A DNA stretch of 64,000 nucleotides, from contig NZ_FQVU01000005.1 in assembly GCF_900129455.1 (NCBI RefSeq), positions 124,001-188,000 of the forward strand, given 5' to 3'. The notes below the pieces were generated by a model that was not told where the DNA came from, searched no databases, and was given only the letters and a program-made list of their open reading frames with translations. Source of the DNA: Jatrophihabitans endophyticus (GTDB lineage Bacteria; Actinomycetota; Actinomycetes; Mycobacteriales; Jatrophihabitantaceae). This document shows, one piece after another, positions 54,893-63,304 of the stretch. The translations under genes were made by a program, and so were the position numbers. Position 1 is the first letter of the stretch. Every line of letters begins with the position of its first letter.

Positions 54893-54898
54893 TATACT
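54893..54898 (+). promoter_or_regulatory. -10 box of leaderless regulator B
   Basis: TATACT ends 6 nt before GTG 54905, the same geometry as in copies A and C. Confidence 0.6.
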
Positions 54899-54904
54899 CC
54901 GGCT

Positions 54905-55774
54905 GTGCCCACGGTGTCGGCGGCGGTCACCCTGCGACAGCTGCGCCGGGAGGCGGGGCTGAGCCAGGAGGAGCTCGCCCACCGCAGCCGGCTCAGCGCG
55001 CGCACGATCCGCACGCTGGAGTCCGGCAGCGCCCGACGTCCGCACCGCGACACGCTGCTGGCGGTGGCGCAGGCCCTGGAGCTCGGTGGAGCGCAGCGGG
55101 CGGCGTTCGTCGCGTCGTGGCGCGGGAGCCGGCTGGCGATGGCCGACGTCTTCCGGGACCGCAATCCGAAGCGGGCGGTGGAACGGGAGCTCACCCGGCA
55201 GCGCGAGCTGATCCGCGACCTCGCCGTGGAGCTGTCGGTGAACGTCCGGGCCGACCGGTGGCTCGAGGTCTCGCGGATCCGTCGGACGTTCGAGGTGGTG
55301 GGCGAGGGGCTCGATCGCTACCTCTGGCTGGCCAGCCTCGACTTCGCGACCGTCGACCCCGGGCGGGTGACCGTGCGCAGCTCGACCAACCTCGACGTCG
55401 CCGACACCTTCGAGCTGCCCGAGTCCGGCGCCAAGGCCTTCCTCGGGGTGTTCGGGCAGACCCTGCCTCCCGGCACCCGCTACGTGCTCGACTACGAGAT
55501 CGACTACACCGCGGCCCGGCGGGACCCCACCGGTCCGGCCGACCCCGAAGTGGACACGCTGTTCGTCGCGGCGACCCCGATGCAGCTGCTGACCGTCCAG
55601 GCGCGCTTCGACGTGGACGCCCTGCCGGCGCGCCTGTGGCAGGTGCGCCACGAGTCGGTGACCGGGCCCGAGGAGGTGGTCGGCGACGTCGCGGTGTCGC
55701 CGTTCGGCCTGGCGCAGGTCGTGCTCGCCCCGGCGCCGAGCGGGGTGCACGGCATCCGCTGGTCCTGGGACTGA
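54905..55774 (+). CDS. HTH (XRE-type) regulator B of a tandem paralogous trio
   Basis: 289 aa. The HTH is VTLRQLRREAGLSQEELAHRSRLSARTIRTLESGSARRPHRDT, almost identical to copy A in the recognition region. The C-terminal domain aligns throughout (LPESGAKAFLGVFGQTLPPGTRYVLDYEIDY, GVHGIRWSWD). GTG start, apparently leaderless. Near-identical recognition helices suggest overlapping DNA targets, while divergence in the C-terminal domain suggests different signals. Confidence 0.8.
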   Translation: MPTVSAAVTLRQLRREAGLSQEELAHRSRLSARTIRTLESGSARRPHRDTLLAVAQALELGGAQRAAFVASWRGSRLAMADVFRDRNPKRAVERELTRQRELIRDLAVELSVNVRADRWLEVSRIRRTFEVVGEGLDRYLWLASLDFATVDPGRVTVRSSTNLDVADTFELPESGAKAFLGVFGQTLPPGTRYVLDYEIDYTAARRDPTGPADPEVDTLFVAATPMQLLTVQARFDVDALPARLWQVRHESVTGPEEVVGDVAVSPFGLAQVVLAPAPSGVHGIRWSWD

Positions 55775-55825
55775 GGAGCGGCCCGCCGGGCGTTTCGCGG
55801 GAGCGGGTCGCCCGGGGCGCGCTCC

Positions 55826-55831
55826 TATACT
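55826..55831 (+). promoter_or_regulatory. -10 box upstream of regulator C
   Basis: TATACT ends 6 nt before a GTG at 55838, which opens a 19-codon upstream frame rather than the regulator itself. Confidence 0.55.
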
Positions 55832-55837
55832 TCCGCG

Positions 55838-55897
55838 GTGCTCACGTCGTCGGCGGCCGTGCCGCGCGTCCGACGCGTCGCCCGAGGTCGGGACTGA
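55838..55897 (+). CDS. short leaderless upstream ORF coupled to regulator C
   Basis: 19 aa (MLTSSAAVPRVRRVARGRD when GTG is read as Met). It starts exactly where copies A and B start relative to the -10 box and stops at TGATG, overlapping the ATG of regulator C by one base. Its residues resemble the N-terminus of copy B, so it may be a relic of the ancestral start or a translation-coupling leader. Confidence 0.4.
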   Translation: MLTSSAAVPRVRRVARGRD

Positions 55898-56766
55898 TGC
55901 CGCCGGTCGCGTCGGCGGCTGCCCACACCCTGCGCCGGCTGCGCCGGGACGCCGGGTTCAGTCAGGAGGATCTCGCGCACCGCTCCGGCGTCAGCGAGCG
56001 CACCATCCGATCCCTCGAGTCCGGGCGCGCGAAGCGCCCGCACCGCGACACCCTCGGCGAGGTCGCCCGCGCGCTGGGCCTCGAGCGGGCCGAGACCGAG
56101 TCCTTCGTGGCCTCGTGGCGCCAGGAACACCGGCGGCTCGACGAGTACTTCAGTGCGGCCGCACCCGAGGAGGCGATGCAGCGGGACTTCGCCGCGCAGC
56201 GCGACACGCTGCGCGACCTGCAGGTCAGCACCACGCTCCTCGTGGGCGCCGACCGGCTGCACCAGCACCTGATCACCCGGCGGACGTTCCAGGTGGTGGT
56301 CGACGGCGTCGCGGACTTCCTCTGGATGGTGAGCTTCGACCCGGTCACCGTCGACCCGGAGCTGTTCGCGCCGTCGGCCTGCAGCAACATGGACCTCGCC
56401 GCGAGCGTCGACGTTCTCGACGGCGCCAAGGCCTTCCTCGGCGACTTCCGGCGTGGCCTGCGCGCGGGTGAGATCTACAGCGTCGAGTACACGATGGACT
56501 ACACCTCGGCCCACCGGGCCGAGGTCGTCGACTTCGAGACCGACGACGAGTCGCTGTTCTCGGCGGTGCGGCCGCTCTCGCTGTTCCTCGAGGTGCGCTT
56601 CGACCCGGCCGCGCTCCCGCGGGCCGCATGGCACGTCGAGCAGGAGACGGTGGACCGGCGCGCCGACGTCGTCAGCCCGCTCCCGGTAAGCCCCTTCGGG
56701 ATCGTGCAAGTCGCCGTGCCGTCCGCCGCCCCGGGCGTCCACGGCATCCGCTGGGCCTGGGACTGA
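55897..56766 (+). CDS. HTH (XRE-type) regulator C of a tandem paralogous trio
   Basis: 289 aa from ATG 55897. The HTH AHTLRRLRRDAGFSQEDLAHRSGVSERTIRSLESGRAKRPHRDT is followed by the shared C-terminal domain (DGAKAFLGDFRRGLRAGEIYSVEYTMDY, ending GVHGIRWAWD). It is the most diverged copy of the trio. Unlike A and B its start is separated from the -10 box by a short upstream frame, so it is probably translated by reinitiation. Confidence 0.8.
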   Translation: MPPVASAAAHTLRRLRRDAGFSQEDLAHRSGVSERTIRSLESGRAKRPHRDTLGEVARALGLERAETESFVASWRQEHRRLDEYFSAAAPEEAMQRDFAAQRDTLRDLQVSTTLLVGADRLHQHLITRRTFQVVVDGVADFLWMVSFDPVTVDPELFAPSACSNMDLAASVDVLDGAKAFLGDFRRGLRAGEIYSVEYTMDYTSAHRAEVVDFETDDESLFSAVRPLSLFLEVRFDPAALPRAAWHVEQETVDRRADVVSPLPVSPFGIVQVAVPSAAPGVHGIRWAWD

Positions 56767-56777
56767 GCCCGGCGGGG

Positions 56778-58307
56778 TCACCCCTCGTGCGGCGCTCCCG
56801 CGACCAGGAGCAGGTGCGTGTCGGGCCAGTCGAGCGCGCGGCCGTCGGGGGTGGTGAGCGCGGCGGCGGGGTCGAAGACGTGCTCCACCATCCAGTCGTT
56901 GCGCCACGGGCCCGAGCGCGGGTCGACGGTGAGGCCGACCGAGTCGGCCAGCCGGACCCAGTCGTCCCAGCCGAAGTGGCAGAACGTCTCGTGCATCTCC
57001 GAGAGCCAGTTGTCGGTGTAGCTCATCGTCTCGAGGAACTCCATGGCGTCGCGCAGTGACAGCTGGACGGTCCGTTCGTCGACGACCTCGTAGTCGAACG
57101 GACCGTGGAAGTCCTGGGCGAACTGCGCGACGCGCGAACCCGGCGGGAGCGCGTCCAGGTGCGCGCGGGCGGCGACGGTGGTCAGGTCGACGGCGGGGGT
57201 GCGGACGTCACCGTCGTGGAAGCGCAGACGCACCGGGCGGTCGGGCTCGGCCGGACCGCACACGTCGGAGTTGATCCACACGCCGCCGGGCGCCGTGTGC
57301 GCGGCGAGGGTCGCGGCGAAGCTGCGCAGGTCGGCCGCGCCGTCGCCGTAGCTGTAGATCTCGTGCGTGAGGGCGAAGGTCATCGTCGTGTCGACGGTGC
57401 GGTCGGGGAAGACCCGGCCGGCGAGCACGTTGCGCTGGTGGAAGAAGGTGTTGGGGTTCGCGAACGCGCCCTGCGCCTTCTTGTGCTCGCACTCCTCGAA
57501 CAGGTGGCGCGCGACCTCGATGCCGAAGAGGTCGGACTCGGCCAGGCCGGGCTCGGCCGCGGCGAGCTCCAGCATGCCGCCCGTGGCGCAGCCGACGTCG
57601 ACGATGCGACCGGGGCGCACGTACGGCCGGGCCTGCGCCCACTTGCGGCGGGCGGCGTGCTCGAACGACGTGCTGTAGGTGCGGTAGTCGCGGGTGTCGG
57701 TGAGCGAGCCCTCGCCGCTGACGACGGGGTCGGCGGCGAGCATGCGCACGTGCTCGGCCAGGCCGTAGCGGTCGACGACGTCGACGCTCGCCGGGTGGGC
57801 GTCGCGGCGCCACGTGTCGTCACCGGCGGCGAGCCGGTCGAGCAGCTGCCACGGCGTGGCCGGCGCCGTCACCTCGCCCTGCTCGACCGGGGCGACCCGG
57901 AAGCCGAGGGCGCGGTACAGCGCGGCGACCGCGGGTGTCGAGCACGCGACGACCGTGTCGTCGGGGGTGAGTTCGCGGCCGGTTGCGTGCCGGACGTTCT
58001 TGAGGGTGATCTCGGCGAACCGGTCCGTCGGCGCGACGTCGACGACCGGGACGACGAGCGAGTGCAGGCCCTCACGCCACGAGAACTGCTCGATGGCGGC
58101 CTCACGCCGGTGGGCGGCGATCGGGTTGCGACGGGTGTTCTGGTGGTTCGCGCTCGTCACCGCCCACACGACGGTGGCGTCGCCGGCCACGTGGATCGGA
58201 TCGCCGGCATCGTCGGCGAGCCAGCCGCCGAGCAGGTCGGCGAGGTAACGGGCCTGGAAGCGGGTGAGCAGGTGATGTCGACCGGGGAACAAGACATGAC
58301 GCGGCAC
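56778..58307 (-). CDS. NMN-adenylyltransferase-like domain fused to SAM methyltransferase
   Basis: 509 aa. The N-terminal ~150 residues look like a nucleotidyltransferase of the archaeal NMNAT type: FPGRHHLLTRFQARYL in place of GRFQPFHxGHL, then VVWAVTSANHQNTRRNPIAAHRREAAI, aligning with the GSAQxSHTxxNPFTAGER region. The GxxH loop is altered, so activity is open. The C-terminal half is a class I methyltransferase (IVDVGCATGGMLELA at 235-249, FGIEVARHLFEE, FALTHEIYSYG). It is the last gene of an operon with an NAD-kinase homologue and an SPFH protein. Confidence 0.72.
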   Translation of the reverse strand: MPRHVLFPGRHHLLTRFQARYLADLLGGWLADDAGDPIHVAGDATVVWAVTSANHQNTRRNPIAAHRREAAIEQFSWREGLHSLVVPVVDVAPTDRFAEITLKNVRHATGRELTPDDTVVACSTPAVAALYRALGFRVAPVEQGEVTAPATPWQLLDRLAAGDDTWRRDAHPASVDVVDRYGLAEHVRMLAADPVVSGEGSLTDTRDYRTYSTSFEHAARRKWAQARPYVRPGRIVDVGCATGGMLELAAAEPGLAESDLFGIEVARHLFEECEHKKAQGAFANPNTFFHQRNVLAGRVFPDRTVDTTMTFALTHEIYSYGDGAADLRSFAATLAAHTAPGGVWINSDVCGPAEPDRPVRLRFHDGDVRTPAVDLTTVAARAHLDALPPGSRVAQFAQDFHGPFDYEVVDERTVQLSLRDAMEFLETMSYTDNWLSEMHETFCHFGWDDWVRLADSVGLTVDPRSGPWRNDWMVEHVFDPAAALTTPDGRALDWPDTHLLLVAGAPHEG

Positions 58308-58336
58308 GGGCTCATTGTGTCCGCCACGCCCGGACG

Positions 58337-59212
58337 TCAGTGCACGAGGTGCAGCGTGCGGCCCGCGACGCCGATGCGGATGGACTGCCCCCAGGTCGGC
58401 TGGAGGGCGTCGGCCTCGATGCCGTCGCCGAACGCGACGAGCCGGTCGGACGCCACGGTGACGACGAGCTCACCGTCGAGGCTGCCCTCGGTCAACGACG
58501 TGCCCGTCGTCGGCGACGGCCACGCCTCGCGCACGAACCAGGCCAGCCGCTGCTCCTGCGGCGCGGGCAGCGACAGCGCGCTGTGTCGTTCGAGGGCGGC
58601 CGAGGCGCACCAGCCGGTGGCACCCGTGCCGGTCGCGGCGATGAGGCCCGACGACGCCTGCGCCTCGGTGCGACCGTCGGGCAGCGTCAGCGTCCACCGT
58701 GCGGTCTGGTGCGACGCGTGGCCGACGTAGATCTCGTTGAGCGCGAGCAGTTCCTGACCGTCGTCGGTGCGGGCGGCCACCATCGTCCTCGCCTCGACCT
58801 CGTCGCGGTGGCGGAGCAACGCGGCGGTGCGCGACGGCTCGTGCGATACGAGTACACCGGCGTTGCGGCCGGGCTCGGGGTCGATGCCGATCACCGGTTG
58901 CCCGTCGAGGTACTTGGCCGCGTTGGCGACGAGACCGTCCTGCCCGACGACCACCACGACGTCCTCGGGCGTGAAGAGGAAGCGCGACAGGTCGGCACGC
59001 TCCACCGTGCCGCGTCGCCAGTCGACGGGCACGGCGGCCGCCGCCTCGGCCAGGGCGGCCCGGACCGCCGCGTGACGTTGCTCCACCTCGGCGATGTCGC
59101 GGCCGCGCGTGCGCAGGAAGAAGGCGGCCTGCCCACGTGACCCGTGCCGTTCGAGCAGCTCCTCGTACTCGGTACGGCGGTGGACGAACACCACCCGCGG
59201 CGCGAGCGTCAT
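58337..59212 (-). CDS. NAD kinase-family protein
   Basis: 291 aa. Family motifs appear in order: VVVVVGQDGLVANAAKYL (GGDG variant, G90-Q-D92-G93), LNEIYVGHAS (NE pair 159-160) and ASSGLIAATGTGATGW (187-201), the nucleotide-binding strand. It is longer at the N-terminus than housekeeping NadK and diverged, so it is probably an accessory copy. The expected reaction is ATP-dependent NAD phosphorylation. The Gly-to-Gln change in the motif leaves this open. It overlaps the SPFH stop by 4 bp. Confidence 0.75.
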   Translation of the reverse strand: MTLAPRVVFVHRRTEYEELLERHGSRGQAAFFLRTRGRDIAEVEQRHAAVRAALAEAAAAVPVDWRRGTVERADLSRFLFTPEDVVVVVGQDGLVANAAKYLDGQPVIGIDPEPGRNAGVLVSHEPSRTAALLRHRDEVEARTMVAARTDDGQELLALNEIYVGHASHQTARWTLTLPDGRTEAQASSGLIAATGTGATGWCASAALERHSALSLPAPQEQRLAWFVREAWPSPTTGTSLTEGSLDGELVVTVASDRLVAFGDGIEADALQPTWGQSIRIGVAGRTLHLVH

Positions 59213-60186
59213 GCCCGCTCCCCGAGTCGGGCCAGCACCGGGGCCAGCAGGTCGGGCGTGACGGTCAGGTGGTCGATGTTCGGCAGGTTCGCGGCGAGCT
59301 CGCGGACGGCCAGCGCCAGCAGTACCTCCGGGTCGAGATCGCGGTACGGCGCAACCTGGGCCTCACCGTCGGCGCGGGTGGCCTCGGCGCGGACCGCGGC
59401 GAGGTCGCGGGTGCGTGCCGCCTCGGCCCCGACGGCGATCCGGTCGGCCGCGGCGGCCTCCTCGGCGGCGCGGCGGTCGTTGGCGCCCTGCTGGCCCACC
59501 AGCTGCTCGGTGCGCCGGGCCAGCTCGATCCGGTTCTGGAGCTCGTTCTCGGCGATCGCGCGCTCGCGCTCGACGGCGAGGGCGCGCCGCTCGTACGTCG
59601 CGCGGTCGGCGTCCTGCTGGATGTGCTCGCGTGTCGGGGTCTGCAGCGCGCGCTCGACCTCGGCCTCGGGGCGGATCGCCACGACGCGGACGTCGAGGAC
59701 GGCCACGCCGGTGGTGGTGAGCCGCGCATCGCCCTGCAGCCCCGCGGCGATGCGGTCGCGGACGGCCCGCACGCCGTCGGTCAGGGCGGTGTCGAGCGGC
59801 GTCACGGTCAGCAGGTCGAGCGCGTGCTGCTGGGCGGACTCGGTGAGCATGCCGGCCAGCTGCTCCAGCGGTGCGTTGGTCCAGCGTCCGCTCGCGGGGT
59901 CGATGGCGAAGTCGAGTCGCGTGGTGGCAGCGGTCGGGTCGACGACCCGGTACGTGACGGTCGCCTGGACGGTGACGTCCTGGAAGTCGCTGGTGCGCGC
60001 GTGGAACAGCAGCGGCAGCTCGCGATCGTCCATCGGGACCTCGGACAGCACCGCGCTGAGCGGCCGGAACCAGAACGCGGCGGCGGTGCCCTCGTGGGCG
60101 ACCCGGCCGTTGCGCAGGTGCCGCACGTAGCTCGTGGGGCCGACCTGCAGGTGCCGGGTGAAGGGGTAGCGGGTGACGGTGGCCAT
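59209..60186 (-). CDS. SPFH/Band 7 domain protein
   Basis: 325 aa. The SPFH domain is at about 30-200 (FHARTSDFQDVTVQATVTYRVVD, DVRVVAIRPEAEVERALQTP). A long alanine/glutamate/arginine coiled coil follows (about 195-275, ATYERRALAVERERAIAENELQNRIELARRTEQL). There is no membrane helix, unlike classical stomatins. Such proteins form ring or cage scaffolds. It is the first gene of the NAD-linked operon, with GGAGG just before ATG 60186. Confidence 0.85.
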   Translation of the reverse strand: MATVTRYPFTRHLQVGPTSYVRHLRNGRVAHEGTAAAFWFRPLSAVLSEVPMDDRELPLLFHARTSDFQDVTVQATVTYRVVDPTAATTRLDFAIDPASGRWTNAPLEQLAGMLTESAQQHALDLLTVTPLDTALTDGVRAVRDRIAAGLQGDARLTTTGVAVLDVRVVAIRPEAEVERALQTPTREHIQQDADRATYERRALAVERERAIAENELQNRIELARRTEQLVGQQGANDRRAAEEAAAADRIAVGAEAARTRDLAAVRAEATRADGEAQVAPYRDLDPEVLLALAVRELAANLPNIDHLTVTPDLLAPVLARLGERA

Positions 60187-60200
60187 GTCTCCTCCTGTTA

Positions 60201-60221
60201 TTAGCGTCAGATTGACGATAA
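60201..60221. promoter_or_regulatory. NrtR-type operator, copy 1
   Basis: TTAGCGTCA-GAT-TGACGATAA is an inverted repeat with one mismatch, 14 nt before the SPFH start. Confidence 0.7.
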
Positions 60222-60234
60222 ACAGGATGAGTGC

Positions 60235-60255
60235 TTGTCGTCAAGATGACGATTA
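60235..60255. promoter_or_regulatory. NrtR-type operator, copy 2
   Basis: TCGTCA-AGA-TGACGA is a perfect core palindrome, centred 34 bp from copy 1 and 15 nt before the Nudix regulator start. Confidence 0.7.
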
Positions 60256-60270
60256 CGTACGATCGGTGGC

Positions 60271-60942
60271 GTGGAACACCCGCCGTTCGCGGTCACCGTC
60301 GACCTCGTCGTCCTCACCATCCGCGACGACGAGCTGTGCGTGCTGCTCGTGCGTCGCGGCGAGGCGCCGTACGCCGGTCGGTGGGCGCTGCCCGGCGGGT
60401 TCGTCCGGCCGGACGAGGACCTCGATGCCGCCGCCGCGCGGGAGCTGGCCGAGGAGACGGGAGTGCGCCCCGCCGACGTCCACGTGGAGCAGCTGGCGAG
60501 CTACGGCGCGCCGCGGCGCGATCCCCGGATGCGGGTCGTCACCGTCGCCTATCTCGCGCTCGCGCCGTCGCTGCCGTCACCGATAGCCGGTACCGACGCC
60601 GCCGAGGCGCGATGGACGCCAGTGGAGCGGGTGCGCCGAATCGCCTTCGACCACGACCGCATCCTGACCGACGGTATTGCGCGTGCTCGCGCAAAACTGG
60701 AGTACGCGCCGGTCGCCACCGCGTTCTGCGCGCCGGAGTTCACCGTTGCCGAGCTGCGTCGCGTCTACGAGATCGTGTGGGGTGTCCCGCTCGACCCGCG
60801 CAACTTCCATCGCAAGGTCACCGGCGTCCCCGGGCTCCTGGCGCCCGCCGGCACGACCACGACACGCAACGGCGGACGTCCGGCGGAGCTATACCGGCGT
60901 GGCCCCGCCGAACTGCTGCTGCCCCCGATCCTGCGGGGCTGA
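60271..60942 (+). CDS. NrtR-like Nudix-domain transcriptional regulator
   Basis: 223 aa, GTG start. The Nudix domain has a complete catalytic box, GGFVRPDEDLDAAAARELAEETGV (G-x5-E-x7-RE-x2-EE-x-G), so ADP-ribose or a related compound could be hydrolysed as well as sensed. The C-terminal winged HTH (EFTVAELRRVYEIVWGVPLDPRNFHRKV) is that of NrtR, the NAD-metabolism repressor. It is divergent from the SPFH/NAD-kinase/NMNAT-like operon and lies next to two palindromes. It probably represses both transcripts. Confidence 0.88.
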   Translation: MEHPPFAVTVDLVVLTIRDDELCVLLVRRGEAPYAGRWALPGGFVRPDEDLDAAAARELAEETGVRPADVHVEQLASYGAPRRDPRMRVVTVAYLALAPSLPSPIAGTDAAEARWTPVERVRRIAFDHDRILTDGIARARAKLEYAPVATAFCAPEFTVAELRRVYEIVWGVPLDPRNFHRKVTGVPGLLAPAGTTTTRNGGRPAELYRRGPAELLLPPILRG

Positions 60943-60946
60943 CCGG

Positions 60947-61477
60947 TCAGGGACGGACGTCCCACGCGTGGTGGGCGAGGTCGTGCAGGACGTAGCGGGC
61001 GAAGGACTCGACGGTGAACACCGAGCCGTTGGAGCGTCGGCCGGGGCGTTGCCACTGCTCGTCGCGAACGGCGCCGAACGCGGCGGCGACGACCTCGGCG
61101 GCGGCCTCGAGCCCGACCGCCACGGCGGCCGGCTGCTGCTCCCAGTACCGCGCGGCGAGCGCGGTCTCGTCCTGGTCCCAGTCGTCGAACACCGGGTCGT
61201 CCTCGGTGAGCATCAGCGTGAGGCGTCGCGTGCCGATCGCGCACACGTCGCGCACGTGCGCGGCGTACTCCAGCGGCGACCAGACGGTGGGCGCGGGACG
61301 CTCGCCCGCGCCCGGCCGGTCGAGGGCGTCGTGCAGGACGGCGGCGTAGCGCCGCAGGAGCGCGGGCACGTCGGCCCGCTCGACCGCCCGTGCGTCGAAG
61401 CCGCACTCCGGGCACGGCCGCGTCAGCGTCCAGGTCCAGTCCTTATCGTCCGGCACGGGCACCGCGGGTGTCGTCAC
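60947..61477 (-). CDS. DinB-fold protein
   Basis: 176 aa, GTG start. WTWTLTRPCPECGFDARAVERADV opens the protein with a CPECG pair. WSPLEYAAHVRDVC and YVLHDLAHHAWDV supply the His residues that bind metal in DinB/YfiT-type four-helix bundles. DinB-fold enzymes in actinobacteria are often thiol (mycothiol or bacillithiol)-dependent transferases. The substrate is unknown. It is convergent with the Nudix regulator gene. Confidence 0.82.
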   Translation of the reverse strand: MTTPAVPVPDDKDWTWTLTRPCPECGFDARAVERADVPALLRRYAAVLHDALDRPGAGERPAPTVWSPLEYAAHVRDVCAIGTRRLTLMLTEDDPVFDDWDQDETALAARYWEQQPAAVAVGLEAAAEVVAAAFGAVRDEQWQRPGRRSNGSVFTVESFARYVLHDLAHHAWDVRP

Positions 61478-61502
61478 CGCGCGGACGCTACCGCTCTCGC
61501 GC

Positions 61503-61570
61503 CGAGTGGTCGCTCGGTATTCCGACTGGTCGGCGAGACGGCGACCAGTCGACGTGCGAACGACCACTCG
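61503..61570. terminator. nested hairpin downstream of the XPB gene
   Basis: Outer arms CGAGTGGTCG/CGACCACTCG (61503, 61561) enclose inner arms CGACTGGTCG/CGACCAGTCG (61523, 61542). The four 10-mers are near-identical. It ends 5 nt before the stop of the XPB helicase gene on the minus strand. Confidence 0.7.
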
Positions 61571-61575
61571 CGGGA

Positions 61576-63225
61576 CTAGAGCGGCCGGAGCAGGTCGTCG
61601 GCGTCGACGATCGTGTACGCGTAGCCCTGCTCGGCGAGGAAGCGCTGCCGGTGCGCGGCGTACTCGGCGTCGAGGGTGTCGCGCGAGACCACGGTGTAGA
61701 AATGCGCCTGCCGGCCGTCGGCCTTGGGGCGCAGCACGCGGCCGAGGCGCTGGGCCTCCTCCTGCCGGGAGCCGAAGGTCCCCGACAGCTGGATGGCCAC
61801 GGCCGCCTCGGGCAGGTCGATCGAGAAGTTGGCGACCTTGGACACGACGAGCACGCGCTGCTCGCCGCGGCGGAACTCGTCGTAGAGCCGCTCGCGCTCC
61901 TTGGTGCTCGTCGAACCCTGGATGACGGGAGCGCCGTCGAGCTCGGCCGACACGTCGTCGAGCTGGTCGAGGTAGGCGCCGATCACGAGCACCTGCTCGT
62001 CGGGGTGGCGGTCGAGGATCGAGCGGATCACCGGCAGCTTGGTGCGCGCGGTGGCGGCGAGCTTGTACCGCTCCTCGGGCTCGGCCGTCGCGTACGTCAT
62101 CCGCTCGGCGTCGGTGAGGGTCACCCGCACCTCGGTGCAGTCGGCCGGGGCGATCCAGCCCTGGTTCTCGATGTCCTTCCACGGCGCGTCGTAGCGCTTG
62201 GGCCCGATGAGGGAGAAGACGTCGCCCTCGCGACCGTCCTCACGGATGAGGGTGGCGGTCAGCCCGAGCCGCCGTCGCGACTGCAGGTCGGCGGTGAGAC
62301 GGAAGATCGGCGCGGGCAGCAGGTGCACCTCGTCGTAGATGATCAGGCCCCAGTCGCGCGAGTCGAACAGCTCGAGGTGGCGGTACTCGCCCTTCCGGCG
62401 GCTCGTCATCACCTGATAGGTCGCGATCGTGACCGGGCGGATCTCCTTGCGCTCGCCGCTGTACTCGCCGATCTCGTCCTCGGTGAGCGACGTGCGCGCG
62501 AGGAGCTCGCGCCGCCACTGCCGGCCGGCCACGGTGTTGGTGACGAGGATCAGCGTGGTGGCCTTCGCCTGCGCCATGGCGGCGGCGCCGACCATCGTCT
62601 TGCCGGCACCGCAGGGCAGCACGACGACGCCCGACCCGCCGGCCCAGAACATGTCGGCGGCCTGTTGCTGGTAGTCGCGCAGCGACCAGTCGTCCTGATC
62701 GAGGTCGATCGCGTGGGCCTCGCCGTCGACGTACCCGGCGTGGTCCTCGGCCGGCCACCCCACCTTCAACAGCGCCTGCTTGAGCCGGCCCCGCTCGGAC
62801 GGGTGGACGAGCACGGTGTCGTCGTCGACGCGGGTGCCGAGCATCGGTGCGATCTTCTTCTGCCGCAGCACCTCCTCGAGCACCGCGCGGTCGAGCGAGA
62901 CGAGCGCCAGCCCGTGGTTCGGGTGCTTCACCAGCTGCAGCCGGCCGTAGCGGTCCATGGTGTCGGCGACGTCGACGAGGAGCGCGTGCGGCACCGCGTA
63001 GCGCGAGTACCGCACCAGCGCGTCGACGACCTGCTCGGCGTCGTGCCCCGCAGCCCGCGCGTTCCACAGCCCCAGCGGCGTCAACCGGTAGGTATGGACG
63101 TGCTCGGGCGAGCGCTCGAGCTCGGCGAAGGGGGCGATGGCGCCGCGGGCCTCGGCGGCCTGCGGGTGGTCGACCTCGAGCAGCAGGGTCTTGTCGGACT
63201 GGACGATGAGGGGGCCGTCGGTCAC
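61576..63225 (-). CDS. XPB/Ssl2-type DNA repair helicase
   Basis: 549 aa superfamily 2 helicase. The N-terminal XPB damage-recognition-like region is at 1-170. Walker A is LPCGAGKTMVG, DExH box IIYDEVHLL, motif III LTATLIREDG, motif VI EEAQRLGRVLRP. Actinobacterial XPB is a 3'-5' DNA helicase related to the TFIIH subunit. Its upstream neighbour is the usual helicase-associated protein, as found in many actinobacteria. Confidence 0.93.
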   Translation of the reverse strand: MTDGPLIVQSDKTLLLEVDHPQAAEARGAIAPFAELERSPEHVHTYRLTPLGLWNARAAGHDAEQVVDALVRYSRYAVPHALLVDVADTMDRYGRLQLVKHPNHGLALVSLDRAVLEEVLRQKKIAPMLGTRVDDDTVLVHPSERGRLKQALLKVGWPAEDHAGYVDGEAHAIDLDQDDWSLRDYQQQAADMFWAGGSGVVVLPCGAGKTMVGAAAMAQAKATTLILVTNTVAGRQWRRELLARTSLTEDEIGEYSGERKEIRPVTIATYQVMTSRRKGEYRHLELFDSRDWGLIIYDEVHLLPAPIFRLTADLQSRRRLGLTATLIREDGREGDVFSLIGPKRYDAPWKDIENQGWIAPADCTEVRVTLTDAERMTYATAEPEERYKLAATARTKLPVIRSILDRHPDEQVLVIGAYLDQLDDVSAELDGAPVIQGSTSTKERERLYDEFRRGEQRVLVVSKVANFSIDLPEAAVAIQLSGTFGSRQEEAQRLGRVLRPKADGRQAHFYTVVSRDTLDAEYAAHRQRFLAEQGYAYTIVDADDLLRPL

Positions 63226-63304
63226 GGTGCTCCAAACGGGTGAGGGCGACTGTCCATTGTCGCAAACATCCGGCGACTCCGCGCTGTTCCGCGGGCTGGC
63301 CGGA

